DNA of 64,000 bases from Candidatus Mediterraneibacter pullistercoris (GTDB lineage: Bacteria; Bacillota; Clostridia; Lachnospirales; Lachnospiraceae), in the NCBI GenBank assembly GCA_019116885.1, contig DXAU01000018.1:24393-88392 (forward strand), read 5' to 3'. The position numbers were made by a program, and so were the translations under genes. How positions within the stretch are numbered: the first letter of the stretch is position 1; every line of letters starts with the position of its first letter. Positions 44,837 to 52,419 of the stretch are shown here, piece after piece. The notes below the pieces were generated by a model. That model did not search any database and was not told the origin of the DNA. It was given only the letters and a program-made list of their open reading frames with translations.

Positions 44837-45010
44837 TTGACAAGGAAATTGATCATTGATGGAAATGCGGTTTACGAAATCGATGAGGAGTGTATGTTAA
44901 AGAACCGTATAAAAAATAATGGATACGTCGAAGAGAAAAAAGAAGCGAACCATGAGTACAGAGAGAAAAACAGACCGGAACATCCATCTTCCCAGGGGAG
45001 AATCAGATAA
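44837..45010 (+). CDS. Small charged protein with TTG start, unknown function
   Basis: A 57-residue soluble protein (TRKLIIDGNAVYEIDEECMLK, then a Lys/Glu/Asn-rich tail). The TTG at 44837 has AAGGAAGGAA at the right distance; an ATG further up (44807) would add ten residues without a ribosome site. A matching promoter sits just upstream, which supports a real gene. I do not recognise the family, but the 'LDGNAVYEIDEEC' style is familiar from short clostridial proteins of unknown role. It faces the Cys/Gly-rich gene. Confidence 0.5.
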   Translation: MTRKLIIDGNAVYEIDEECMLKNRIKNNGYVEEKKEANHEYREKNRPEHPSSQGRIR

Positions 45011-45030
45011 CAGCATAAAGCAAAAGATGA

Positions 45031-45058
45031 GCGCCTGCCCCATGGTGAGGGCAGGCGC
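45031..45058 (-). terminator. Terminator of the Cys/Gly-rich small gene
   Basis: GCGCCTGCCC (45031-45040) pairs perfectly with GGGCAGGCGC (45049-45058). On the minus strand the stem is followed by TCATCTTTTGC, so it closes the gene at 45097. Confidence 0.75.
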
Positions 45059-45096
45059 TGCAAATTTAAGGTTCATCATATGCTCTGTCTGCAGGA

Positions 45097-45318
45097 TTAG
45101 CAGCCGCATCCGTTTCCGCCAAATCCGTTTCCGCCGCATCCGCCGCAGCAGAAGAGAAGCAGGATGATCCACAGGCAGCTGTCATTCCCATTTCCGCCAA
45201 ATCCGTTTCCGCCGCATCCGCCGCAGCAGCAAAGCAGAAGGATGATCCAGAGACAAGAAGACATTCCGTTACCGTTGTCGCATCCACATCCACAGTTTGT
45301 AGCAGTTAAATCACTCAT
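45097..45318 (-). CDS. Cys/Gly-rich duplicated small protein, unknown function
   Basis: A 73-residue protein with 15 cysteines and 19 or more glycines. After a short head (MSDLTATNCGCGCDNGNG) there are two near-identical modules: SCLWIILLL, then CCC or FCC, GGCGGNGFGGNG. Each module is a hydrophobic run of about eight residues followed by a Cys/Gly loop, as if a membrane-inserting hairpin or coat peptide were duplicated. At DNA level the modules are direct repeats. A TGGAGG site precedes the ATG and a strong terminator follows, so it is a real gene. Spore coat or surface peptides of Clostridia can look like this, but I cannot assign a function. Confidence 0.65.
   Translation of the reverse strand: MSDLTATNCGCGCDNGNGMSSCLWIILLLCCCGGCGGNGFGGNGNDSCLWIILLLFCCGGCGGNGFGGNGCGC
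45112..45240. repeat. Tandem DNA repeat within the Cys/Gly-rich gene
   Basis: Two copies of a roughly 40-bp sequence (CCGCCAAATCCGTTTCCGCC followed by GCATCCGCCGCAGCAG), starting near 45118 and 45196, lie 78 bp apart. Together with the flanking GGATGATCC segment they form two 78-bp units coding for the two peptide modules. Confidence 0.75.
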
Positions 45319-45445
45319 GTTAAATCCTCCATTGGGTTATTATTTACAGTTCTATATTATGCAGATGAGGAAAAAGTGTGCTTCAGGTACGGAGCAGATG
45401 ATCTGTGAATATTCTGATTAAAAAGGAAACGATTCATGAGACATT

Positions 45446-46354
45446 ATGAAATGGGTTAAACAATCAGTCGGGTATTGGTGCGAGGATACGAGGAAGCGGA
45501 AATGTACAGGGAAAGGTGTATGCACAGCGATACTTGATACCGGTATCGCCAGACATCCTGATCTGAGGGAGCGCATTGTTGAATTCAGGGATTTTACGGG
45601 CGGTTCGTCCGTATGCCGCGATGACAGCGGCCATGGCACGCATGTCGCAGGCATACTTGCGGGAAACGGGAGAGTATCCGGCGGGATCTATGCAGGCATG
45701 GCGCCGGATACAAGTCTTCTGATCGGGAAAGTGCTGGACCGGGAAGGGAACGGAAAAGTTGAAAATGTGCTGAGGGGAATTGGATGGATTCTGGAGAACC
45801 AGGTTCGGTTTCGCGTGCGCATCGTAAATATCTCGGTAGGAACCCAGCCTGAACTTGACTGGAATCAGAAACAGTTGTTTCTGGAAGCGGTTGAGGAGAT
45901 GTGGGATCATGGGATCGTCGTTGTTGTGTCCGCGGGGAATTACGGCCCAGGCGAAGGAACGGTCGCTGTTCCGGGCAACAGCCGGAAAGTCATCACGGTA
46001 GGAGTGCCGGATACGGAGATGGGATCTGCATCCCGGCGGAAAAACAATGTGAATTATTCCGGGCGCGGACCTACCGGGGCCTGCGTCGTGAAGCCGGATG
46101 TGTTTGCTCCGGGCACAGGAATTATAAGCTGCAATGCGGCGTACGGACGTCCGGGAGAGCATCCGTATATAATGAAGACGGGAACCTCTATGGCAACGCC
46201 GGTCGTGTCCGGAGCAATTGCCTGCCTGCTGTCCAAATACCCGGATATGACAAATGTAGAAGTGAAGCTCAAACTGCGGGAATCATGTGTAAAAACTCCC
46301 GGAACAGACGCGGGGTGGGGGCTTCTGAATGTAGAACGGTTGCTGGAAGCCTGA
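45446..46354 (+). CDS. Subtilisin-like serine protease (S8), intracellular type
   Basis: A 302-residue S8 protease with a complete triad: Asp31 in CTAILDTGIA, His63 in DDSGHGTHVAGILAG and Ser248 in KTGTSMATPVVSGA, plus the oxyanion Asn in VVVVSAGNYGPG. No signal peptide and almost no propeptide are present (the catalytic domain starts by residue 20), so it probably acts in the cytoplasm, like the ISP group, or is exported by another route. The ATG at 45446 has no close ribosome site; AAAAGGAAAC lies about 16 nt upstream in front of a 7-codon minireading frame (ATG 45436) that overlaps it. It sits beside uncharacterised small genes. Confidence 0.9.
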   Translation: MKWVKQSVGYWCEDTRKRKCTGKGVCTAILDTGIARHPDLRERIVEFRDFTGGSSVCRDDSGHGTHVAGILAGNGRVSGGIYAGMAPDTSLLIGKVLDREGNGKVENVLRGIGWILENQVRFRVRIVNISVGTQPELDWNQKQLFLEAVEEMWDHGIVVVVSAGNYGPGEGTVAVPGNSRKVITVGVPDTEMGSASRRKNNVNYSGRGPTGACVVKPDVFAPGTGIISCNAAYGRPGEHPYIMKTGTSMATPVVSGAIACLLSKYPDMTNVEVKLKLRESCVKTPGTDAGWGLLNVERLLEA

Positions 46355-46357
46355 AAA

Positions 46358-46434
46358 GGGACAGGGTGAATCTGGATTGGGGACGTAGTGAAATTCAAAT
46401 TGACTACGTCCCCAATCCAGATTCACCCTGTCCC
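46358..46434. repeat. Long perfect palindrome carrying repeat element copy 2
   Basis: A 32-bp arm (46358-46389) and its exact complement (46403-46434) surround a 13-nt loop. The inner 11 bp (GGGGACGTAGT / ACTACGTCCCC) and the loop length equal those of the element between pstA and pstB (33271-33307). It lies directly after the S8 protease gene and before the ylxM-ffh promoter. There is no T run, so it is not a standard terminator. Confidence 0.85.
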
Positions 46435-46442
46435 TGATTAAG

Positions 46443-46488
46443 CTGTCAAGAAAAAAACCTTGACAGTAATCTGCCTTTCGTGTATGAT
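46443..46488 (+). promoter_or_regulatory. Promoter of ylxM-ffh with an overlapping inverted repeat
   Basis: TTGACA (46460-46465), 17-nt spacer, TATGAT (46483-46488). CTGTCAAG (46443-46450) and CTTGACAG (46459-46466) form an 8-bp perfect inverted repeat whose right arm contains the -35. It could be an operator; no regulator is known for it here. Confidence 0.7.
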
Positions 46489-46504
46489 AGCAAAGGTGAC
46501 TGTG

Positions 46505-46855
46505 ATGAACAAAATTTTAGAACAGGCTTTATTGTATGATTTTTACGGTGAACTTCTCACCACGCACCAGAAGGAGGTCTACGAGCAGTTTATCCTTGAA
46601 GATCTTTCCCTGAGCGAGATCGCGGAGAGCGCGGGCATCAGCCGCCAAGGGGTGCATGACCTGATCCGCCGGTGCCAGAGAGCGCTGGAGGGATATGAAG
46701 CGAAGCTGCATCTGGTGGAGAGATTTCTCTCTGTGAAGGAAAAGGTCGGACAGATCGATAAGGTTCTTGCGGAATGGGAGCGGGAGAAGAAGAACCCGGA
46801 GGATATCGTGAAGCGTATCCGGAAGATCTCGGATGCGATTATTGAAGAATTATAG
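46505..46855 (+). CDS. ylxM: YlxM/p13-family DNA-binding-like protein
   Basis: A 116-residue helix-turn-helix protein of the UPF0122 family that pairs with Ffh in Firmicutes. The fold is visible as LTTHQKEVYEQFILEDLSLS and the recognition helix EIAESAGISRQGVHDLIRRC (about residues 33-52), followed by a coiled C-terminal helix (EKVGQIDKVLAEWEREKK). The longer frame from 46460 lacks a ribosome site; ATG 46505 follows AAAGGTGA. ffh starts 11 nt downstream. YlxM is thought to modulate the SRP in translation-linked targeting. Confidence 0.93.
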   Translation: MNKILEQALLYDFYGELLTTHQKEVYEQFILEDLSLSEIAESAGISRQGVHDLIRRCQRALEGYEAKLHLVERFLSVKEKVGQIDKVLAEWEREKKNPEDIVKRIRKISDAIIEEL

Positions 46856-46866
46856 AGGAAATGTAA

Positions 46867-48231
46867 ATGGCATTTGACAGCTTAACCGAGAAACTACAGA
46901 ATGTATTCAAGAACCTGCGCAGCAAGGGACGCCTCACGGAAGATGACGTGAAAGCGGCTTTAAGAGAAGTCAAGATGGCTCTTCTGGAAGCGGACGTCAA
47001 TTTCAAAGTTGTAAAGGGCTTTATTAAAGACGTGCAGGAGCGTGCGGTGGGCCAGGACGTGATGAACGGTCTGAACCCCGGCCAGATGGTCATTAAGATT
47101 GTAAATGAAGAACTCATCAAACTCATGGGTTCTGAGACGACAGAGATCAGGCTTCAGCCTGGAAGCGCAATGACGGTCATTATGATGGCGGGTCTTCAGG
47201 GTGCAGGTAAGACGACGACAACTGCAAAGCTGGCGGGGAAATTTAAGTTAAAAGGCAAGAAACCGCTCCTTGTGGCCTGTGACGTCTACCGCCCGGCGGC
47301 CATCAAGCAGCTTCAGATCAACGGAGAGAAGCAGGGCGTGGAAGTGTTTTCCATGGGAGATAAGAACCGTCCGGCGGATATCGCGAAAGCGGCTGTGCAG
47401 CATGCGCTGAAGAACGGAAACAATATCGTGATCCTCGATACGGCCGGACGTCTTCATATCGATGAGGACATGATGGCGGAGCTTGAAGAGATCAAAAAGG
47501 CTGTGGAAGTACATCAGACGATCCTTGTCGTGGATGCCATGACAGGACAGGACGCAGTGAATGTGGCCGGAACTTTTAATGATAAGATCGGAATAGACGG
47601 CGTCATCGTTACTAAGCTGGACGGTGATACGAGAGGCGGAGCCGCTCTCTCCATCAAAGCAGTGACAGGCAGGCCGATTCTCTATGTCGGCATGGGAGAG
47701 AAACTCTCTGATCTGGAACAGTTCTATCCGGACAGGATGGCCTCCCGGATCCTTGGCATGGGCGATGTTCTCACACTGATTGAGAAAGCGGGAGCCGAGC
47801 TCGATGAAGAGAAAGCCATGAAGATGGCTGACAAGATGAAGAAAGCCCAGTTTGACTTTGACGATTATCTGGACAGTATGGAGCAGATGCGCAAGATGGG
47901 CGGCCTCTCCAGTATCATGAGTATGATGCCGGGGCTTGGCGGACTTGGGGGGAAAGGCGGCAAGATGCCGGATCTTGACTCCGAGGAAAATGAGAAACGG
48001 ATGGCGCGGATGGAGGCGATGATCCACTCCATGACTCCGGAGGAGAGGAGCAATCCGGATCTTCTCAACCCGTCGAGAAAGCACCGCATCGCACGCGGCG
48101 CCGGAGTCGATATCGCGGAAGTCAACCGCATGGTAAAACAGTTCAACGAGTCCAGGAAGATGATGAAGAAGCTTCCCGGAATGATGGGTGGAAAAGGTGG
48201 CAAAAGGGGCAGGTTTAAACTTCCCTTTTAA
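46867..48231 (+). CDS. ffh: Signal recognition particle protein Ffh
   Basis: A 454-residue SRP54 GTPase that binds SRP RNA and signal peptides at the ribosome. The N-terminal helical domain is followed by the GTPase: G1 GLQGAGKTTTTAKLA (about residues 105-119), DVYRPAAIKQL, G3 DTAGRLHIDEDMM and G4 TKLDGDTRGG. The C-terminal Met-rich M domain has the SRP-RNA motif STRKHRIARGAG-like stretch PSRKHRIARGAGVDIAEVN and a Gly/Lys tail (MMGGKGGKRGRFKLPF). AGAGG precedes the ATG. It leads the rpsP-khpA-rimM-trmD-rplS operon. Confidence 0.98.
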   Translation: MAFDSLTEKLQNVFKNLRSKGRLTEDDVKAALREVKMALLEADVNFKVVKGFIKDVQERAVGQDVMNGLNPGQMVIKIVNEELIKLMGSETTEIRLQPGSAMTVIMMAGLQGAGKTTTTAKLAGKFKLKGKKPLLVACDVYRPAAIKQLQINGEKQGVEVFSMGDKNRPADIAKAAVQHALKNGNNIVILDTAGRLHIDEDMMAELEEIKKAVEVHQTILVVDAMTGQDAVNVAGTFNDKIGIDGVIVTKLDGDTRGGAALSIKAVTGRPILYVGMGEKLSDLEQFYPDRMASRILGMGDVLTLIEKAGAELDEEKAMKMADKMKKAQFDFDDYLDSMEQMRKMGGLSSIMSMMPGLGGLGGKGGKMPDLDSEENEKRMARMEAMIHSMTPEERSNPDLLNPSRKHRIARGAGVDIAEVNRMVKQFNESRKMMKKLPGMMGGKGGKRGRFKLPF

Positions 48232-48327
48232 CACATAGATCATGCCGGAGGCGGCCGGCTGCATAAGCGGCGGGGCTGACGGCAGAAGTAACAAAACAAC
48301 AAGAAAAATAAACAAGAGGTGAAAGAA

Positions 48328-48573
48328 ATGGCAGTAAAGATCAGATTAAGAAGAATGGGACAGAAGAAAGCTCCTTTTTATAGAATCGTAGTAGCTGATT
48401 CAAGGTCCCCGAGAGACGGAAGATTCATCGAGGAAATCGGAACTTACGATCCGAACTGCGATCCGAGTGCGATCAAAGTTGATGAAGAGGCAGCTAAGAA
48501 GTGGCTGAATAACGGCGCGCAGCCGACTGAGGTTGTAGGAAAGATCTTCAAGGCAGCAGGTATTGAGAAATAA
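48328..48573 (+). CDS. rpsP: 30S ribosomal protein bS16
   Basis: An 81-residue ribosomal protein, [20 protein letters not shown] at the start and the conserved [14 protein letters not shown] segment near residue 28. The in-frame GTG at 48319 is part of the GAGGTG site; ATG 48328 gives the universal N-terminus. It follows ffh by 96 bp and is 26 bp before khpA. Confidence 0.98.
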   Translation: MAVKIRLRRMGQKKAPFYRIVVADSRSPRDGRFIEEIGTYDPNCDPSAIKVDEEAAKKWLNNGAQPTEVVGKIFKAAGIEK

Positions 48574-48599
48574 GGTCTTTTCGCGGAGGTGCGAGTACG

Positions 48600-48827
48600 A
48601 TGAAAGAATTGGTTGAAGTTATCGCGAAAGCGCTGGTGGACCATCCGGAAGAAGTTTCGGTAAATGAGAAAGAAGAAGGCCGCACCACAGTGCTTGAGCT
48701 TCATGTCGCAGACGGCGACATGGGAAAAGTGATCGGCAAACAGGGCCGTATTGCAAAAGCGATCCGTTCCGTAGTAAAAGCGGCAGCGGCAAAAGAAGAC
48801 AAGAGAGTTGTCGTCGATATCGTATAG
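48600..48827 (+). CDS. khpA: KH-domain RNA-binding protein KhpA
   Basis: A 75-residue single KH-domain protein (YlqC family). The GxxG loop is DGDMGKVIGKQGRIAKAIRS (about residues 39-58). It probably binds sRNA or ribosomal RNA together with KhpB. A GGAGGTG site precedes the ATG. It is flanked by rpsP and rimM as in most Firmicutes. A hairpin (48841-48886) after it may weaken expression of the following genes. Confidence 0.96.
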   Translation: MKELVEVIAKALVDHPEEVSVNEKEEGRTTVLELHVADGDMGKVIGKQGRIAKAIRSVVKAAAAKEDKRVVVDIV

Positions 48828-48840
48828 AAGATATCGGAAC

Positions 48841-48886
48841 AGAAAGAGGGACAGTCTTCCGGTCTGGAGAGTCTGCCCCTTTCTTT
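48841..48886 (+). terminator. Hairpin between khpA and rimM, possible attenuator
   Basis: AGAAAGAGGG (48841-48850) pairs with CCCCTTTCT (48877-48885) around inner CAG/CTG and a loop, followed by TTTTT. It looks like an intrinsic terminator, so the downstream rimM-trmD genes may depend on read-through. Confidence 0.6.
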
Positions 48887-48943
48887 TTCCTATTATTCAA
48901 AAGATGTGGGAAAAGAATAAAAATAAGAAAGGAAGGAGAAGGA

Positions 48944-49447
48944 ATGGAACAGTTTCTCCAGGTGGGAGTAATCTCTTCTACGCACGGGATACGGGGCGAA
49001 GTCAAGGTATTCCCTACCACAGACGATCCCACACGTTTTAAAAAACTCAAAAAAGTGCTCATGGACACGGGGAAAGAGCGTCTTGAACTGGAAATCCAGT
49101 CCATAAAGTTTTTCAAACAGTTCGTGATCCTCAAGTTTAAAGGCATTGACAATATAAATGATATAGAGAGATATAAGGGGAGCAGTCTTCTTGTGCCCAG
49201 AGAAGAGGCAGTCAGGCTCGGGAAAGATGAATATTACATCGCTGACCTGATCGGCATGGAAGTGTTTACTGAAGACGGCAGATTCGGCGTCCTGAGAGAC
49301 GTTATGGAAACCGGGGCAAACGAGGTCTATATCATTGACTCGGATAAGCATGGGGAAGTGCTCATCCCCGCGATACATGACTGTATCCTCGATGTTGATG
49401 TGGCGGGGCAGGTAATGACGATCCGTCTCCTCGACGGACTGATATAA
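48944..49447 (+). CDS. rimM: Ribosome maturation factor RimM
   Basis: A 167-residue factor for 30S head assembly that binds S19. It has the N-terminal barrel ([23 protein letters not shown], with the conserved GxRGE) and the PRC-like C-terminal barrel ([20 protein letters not shown]). GGAGAAGG precedes the ATG. trmD follows 25 nt downstream. The order and lengths match other Firmicutes. Confidence 0.97.
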   Translation: MEQFLQVGVISSTHGIRGEVKVFPTTDDPTRFKKLKKVLMDTGKERLELEIQSIKFFKQFVILKFKGIDNINDIERYKGSSLLVPREEAVRLGKDEYYIADLIGMEVFTEDGRFGVLRDVMETGANEVYIIDSDKHGEVLIPAIHDCILDVDVAGQVMTIRLLDGLI

Positions 49448-49472
49448 ATGTGGAAACAGGGAGAGGCAGACG

Positions 49473-50318
49473 ATGAACTTTCATATACTTACTTTATTTC
49501 CCGAGATGGTGATGAACGGGCTGAATACAAGCATCATAGGGCGGGCTGTCAACGCTGGCTTATTGTCCATCGAAGCGGTGAATATCCGGGATTATGCATT
49601 TAACAAGCATCAGAGCGTGGACGATTATCCCTACGGCGGCGGAGCCGGGATGCTCATGCAGGCGGAGCCGGTCTATCTGTCCCACAAGGCTGTGTCGGAG
49701 AAGATCCGTTCGCGCAGAGCAGGTGAGAGTATGTCGGGTAACGCCGGAGAAAAGAGAGGGTCAGATCATACGGAACAGAACAGCCAGCCGGCAAAACAGT
49801 TCCGGACAGTCTATCTGTCCCCTCAGGGAAAAGTTTTCGATCAGAAGATGGCAGAAGAGCTGGCCGGGGAAGAAGATCTGATCCTGCTGTGTGGTCATTA
49901 TGAAGGAATCGACGAGCGCGTCCTTGAGGAGATAGTGACCGACTATATCTCTATCGGAGATTATGTGCTCACAGGCGGAGAACTGCCGGCAATGGTAATG
50001 GTGGACGCCATCTCCAGACTTGTGCCCGGAGTGCTCCACAATGATGTCTCCGCAGAATTTGAGTCGTTCCAGGACAACCTTCTGGAATATCCTCAGTATT
50101 CAAGACCGGAAGAGTGGCACGGCAAAAAGGTTCCGCGTGTGCTCCTGTCAGGCCATCACGCCAATATCGAGAAATGGCGCAGAGAGCAGTCGGTCATCCG
50201 TACGTATGAGCGCCGTCCGGATCTGCTGGAAAAATGCGAACTTACCGAAGAAGAGGAGAAGTGGATCCGGGAATGGAACCAAACGGGAAGACAGAAAAAT
50301 GATGGAAATAGTACTTGA
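49473..50318 (+). CDS. trmD: tRNA (guanine-N1)-methyltransferase TrmD
   Basis: A 281-residue SPOUT enzyme that makes m1G37 in tRNAs. Knot motifs are visible: [17 protein letters not shown] (residues about 50-66), [24 protein letters not shown], and [17 protein letters not shown]. It is about 30 residues longer than typical because of a charged stretch (about residues 76-111, containing [18 protein letters not shown] and HTEQNSQP) between the two halves of the knot domain. The core is intact, so the insert is probably a surface loop. It lies between rimM and rplS. Confidence 0.96.
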   Translation: MNFHILTLFPEMVMNGLNTSIIGRAVNAGLLSIEAVNIRDYAFNKHQSVDDYPYGGGAGMLMQAEPVYLSHKAVSEKIRSRRAGESMSGNAGEKRGSDHTEQNSQPAKQFRTVYLSPQGKVFDQKMAEELAGEEDLILLCGHYEGIDERVLEEIVTDYISIGDYVLTGGELPAMVMVDAISRLVPGVLHNDVSAEFESFQDNLLEYPQYSRPEEWHGKKVPRVLLSGHHANIEKWRREQSVIRTYERRPDLLEKCELTEEEEKWIREWNQTGRQKNDGNST

Positions 50319-50425
50319 AAATCCAGCAGAAATATGGTAAACTACAACAGTTGTGAAAAGAAGAGCGATGGTCCTCTGGCACGCTGAAGTGTTAAGAACG
50401 TCAAATATTAAGGAGGTCACACAAA
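50315..50425 (+). promoter_or_regulatory. Promoter and leader of rplS
   Basis: TTGAAA (50315-50320), 17-nt spacer, TAAACT (50338-50343), partly inside the trmD stop. The following 80-nt leader can fold (AGCG/CGCT pair near 50365-50387) and lies where Firmicutes carry the L19 autoregulatory leader. The leader call is tentative. Confidence 0.5.
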
Positions 50426-50773
50426 ATGAACGAAATCATTAAGAAGATCGAAGCAGAGCAGTTGAAAGAGAGCGCACCGGAGTTCAGCGTTGGCGATACT
50501 GTAAGAGTGCACGCTAAGATCAAAGAGGGAAACCGTGAGAGAATCCAGGTATTCGAGGGGACAGTCCTGAAGAGACAGGGAGGCGGAGCCAGAGAGACTT
50601 TCACAGTCAGAAAGACATCAAACGGAATCGGTGTTGAGAAGACATGGCCGCTTCACTCTCCGCATGTTGAAAAGGTTGAGGTTGTCCGCAGAGGTAAAGT
50701 AAGAAGAGCGAAACTCACCTACCTGAGAAAGCGTGTCGGAAAGGCTGCTAAGGTAAAAGAATTAGTAAAATAG
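50426..50773 (+). CDS. rplS: 50S ribosomal protein bL19
   Basis: A 115-residue ribosomal protein with the family blocks [40 protein letters not shown] and [25 protein letters not shown] precedes the ATG. A strong terminator follows 10 bp after the stop. Confidence 0.98.
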   Translation: MNEIIKKIEAEQLKESAPEFSVGDTVRVHAKIKEGNRERIQVFEGTVLKRQGGGARETFTVRKTSNGIGVEKTWPLHSPHVEKVEVVRRGKVRRAKLTYLRKRVGKAAKVKELVK

Positions 50774-50783
50774 TAACCATGAG

Positions 50784-50819
50784 AGGGACAATTACAGAAC
50801 TGTAGATTGTCCCTTTTTA
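50784..50819 (+). terminator. Intrinsic terminator of rplS
   Basis: AGGGACAAT (50784-50792) and TACAG pair with CTGTA and ATTGTCCCT (50806-50814), followed by TTTT. It separates the ribosomal genes from the signal peptidase genes. Confidence 0.9.
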
Positions 50820-50846
50820 AATATCAGGAGCTGATCTGGAGGGTGT

Positions 50847-51521
50847 ATGCAGGATTTGGATTTTCGCAGAAAGAGAAGAAAAAGCAGCGGAAACAAGAAG
50901 AAACCGCGCAGAGCGAAAAGAAGAGCGGCACGCAGAGGACTTCATTTTGAAGACGCGAAAGCCTCGCTGTATTTTGCTCAGGAAAAGGTGCGCAGAAACG
51001 GAGCCGGCATCAAAGGCGCCGGCATGTTGTTTGTGGAGATCCTGCTCGCCTGCCTGTTAGCAGTCTTTCTCGTGGCGGCGTTCGGGCAGAGAGTGAGCAC
51101 AGCAGGGGACTCTATGTCGCCTGCGCTCCGGAATGGAGACGTTCTGCTCATAAACAGACTCATCTACAGGATAAAAGCTCCGGCCAGAGGAGACATTATT
51201 GCTTTCCGCCAGAATGAGAACGGGCATTATCTTGTCAAGCGCATCGTCGGACTGCCGGGAGAAACCGTTCAGATTGTGGATGGCAGCATACTGATAGGCG
51301 GGGAAGAACTGACAGAGGATATCTATGTCTCGGATATCGAGTATGCAGGAGAGGCGGCGCAGCCTGTTGAGCTCGGAGAAGATGAATACTTTGTCATGGG
51401 GGATAATCACGCGGCGAGCGATGACAGCAGGCTGCCAAGCATCGGGAATGTCAAACAGGAAGATATCTACGGACAGGCGTGGTTCATCGTAAGTCCGGGG
51501 GAAGATTTTGGATTTATCTGA
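50847..51521 (+). CDS. lepB: Signal peptidase I with polybasic N-terminal extension
   Basis: A 224-residue S26 protease that removes signal peptides outside the membrane. The membrane helix (LFVEILLACLLAVFLVAAF) lies at about residues 63-81. Catalytic Ser is in TAGDSMSPALRNGD and Lys in HYLVKRIVGLPGE; the C-terminal GDNHAASDDSR box completes the family. The first 60 residues are unusual: an Arg/Lys-rich stretch (RRKRRKSSGNKKKPRRAKRR) ahead of the helix. GGAGGG precedes the ATG. rbgA follows 11 nt downstream and a second, ordinary signal peptidase gene after that. Confidence 0.93.
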   Translation: MQDLDFRRKRRKSSGNKKKPRRAKRRAARRGLHFEDAKASLYFAQEKVRRNGAGIKGAGMLFVEILLACLLAVFLVAAFGQRVSTAGDSMSPALRNGDVLLINRLIYRIKAPARGDIIAFRQNENGHYLVKRIVGLPGETVQIVDGSILIGGEELTEDIYVSDIEYAGEAAQPVELGEDEYFVMGDNHAASDDSRLPSIGNVKQEDIYGQAWFIVSPGEDFGFI

Positions 51522-51532
51522 GGAGGAAAAAG

Positions 51533-52387
51533 ATGCATTTTCAGTGGTATCCGGGACATATGACAAAAGCCCGGCGCATGATGCAGGAAAATATAAAACT
51601 GATCGATCTTATCATCGAGCTTGTGGACGCGAGGGCTCCGCTCTCGAGCAGGAATCCAGACATTGATGAACTGGGCAGGGGAAAAGCCCGTCTCATCGTG
51701 CTGAACAAGGCGGATCTTGCAGATGAACGGTCAAATGACGTATGGGTGGAATATTTCAGAGCCAAGGGGTGTTCTGCTGTAAAGGTGAATTCAAAAAAAG
51801 GCGGCGGTATCAAATCGATTCAGTCCGTTATCCAGGAAGCGTGCAGGGAAAAGACAGAGCGCGACAGGCGGAGAGGGATTATGAACCGTCCGGTGCGCGC
51901 AATGGTAGCAGGCATCCCCAACGTAGGCAAATCCACATTTATCAATGCTCTTGCGGGCAAAGCCTGCACAAAGACAGGCAACCGGCCGGGAGTGACAAAA
52001 GGAAAGCAGTGGATCAGGCTGAACAAAAATGTGGAGCTTCTTGATACACCGGGAATACTCTGGCCAAAGTTTGAGGATCAGCAGGCAGGACTTAAACTGG
52101 CCTTTATAGGTTCTATTAAAGATGAGATACTGCAGACAGAAGAACTGGCGGCAGAGCTTGTAAAGTTTCTGGAGGAATCATATCCTGGAGTGCTCGCCGG
52201 AAAGTACGGGATACAGGAAAGCGGGGACGGGTATCAGCGTTTAGAAGAGATCGCAGTCAACCGGCACTGCCTGGTGAGAGGGAACGAGCTGGACACAGAA
52301 AAAGCAGCGGCTATTCTGCTTGACGACTTCCGCGGCGGCCGGCTGGGCAGGATTACACTTGAAACGCCGGACGCGGGGGAAGTCTGA
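51533..52387 (+). CDS. rbgA: Ribosome biogenesis GTPase RbgA (YlqF)
   Basis: A 284-residue circularly permuted GTPase that helps late 50S assembly. The permuted order is visible: G4 VLNKADLAD (about residues 61-69) comes before G1 GIPNVGKSTFINAL (about 126-139) and G3 DTPGILWP. The N-terminus MHFQWYPGHMTKARRMMQ is diagnostic. The frame extends to 51479, but ATG 51533 follows GAGGAGG. It lies between two signal peptidase genes and upstream of rnhB, as in many Clostridia. Confidence 0.96.
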   Translation: MHFQWYPGHMTKARRMMQENIKLIDLIIELVDARAPLSSRNPDIDELGRGKARLIVLNKADLADERSNDVWVEYFRAKGCSAVKVNSKKGGGIKSIQSVIQEACREKTERDRRRGIMNRPVRAMVAGIPNVGKSTFINALAGKACTKTGNRPGVTKGKQWIRLNKNVELLDTPGILWPKFEDQQAGLKLAFIGSIKDEILQTEELAAELVKFLEESYPGVLAGKYGIQESGDGYQRLEEIAVNRHCLVRGNELDTEKAAAILLDDFRGGRLGRITLETPDAGEV

Positions 52388-52419
52388 GATGAAATTTGAG
52401 ATATGAAAGGCAGAGATAA

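Noticed and set aside
45436..45459. Seven-codon minireading frame overlapping the S8 protease start, as a leader peptide
   Set aside because: It has a ribosome-like site, but the codons are not regulatory (no codon runs) and the overlap can arise by chance; kept only as a note in the protease entry.
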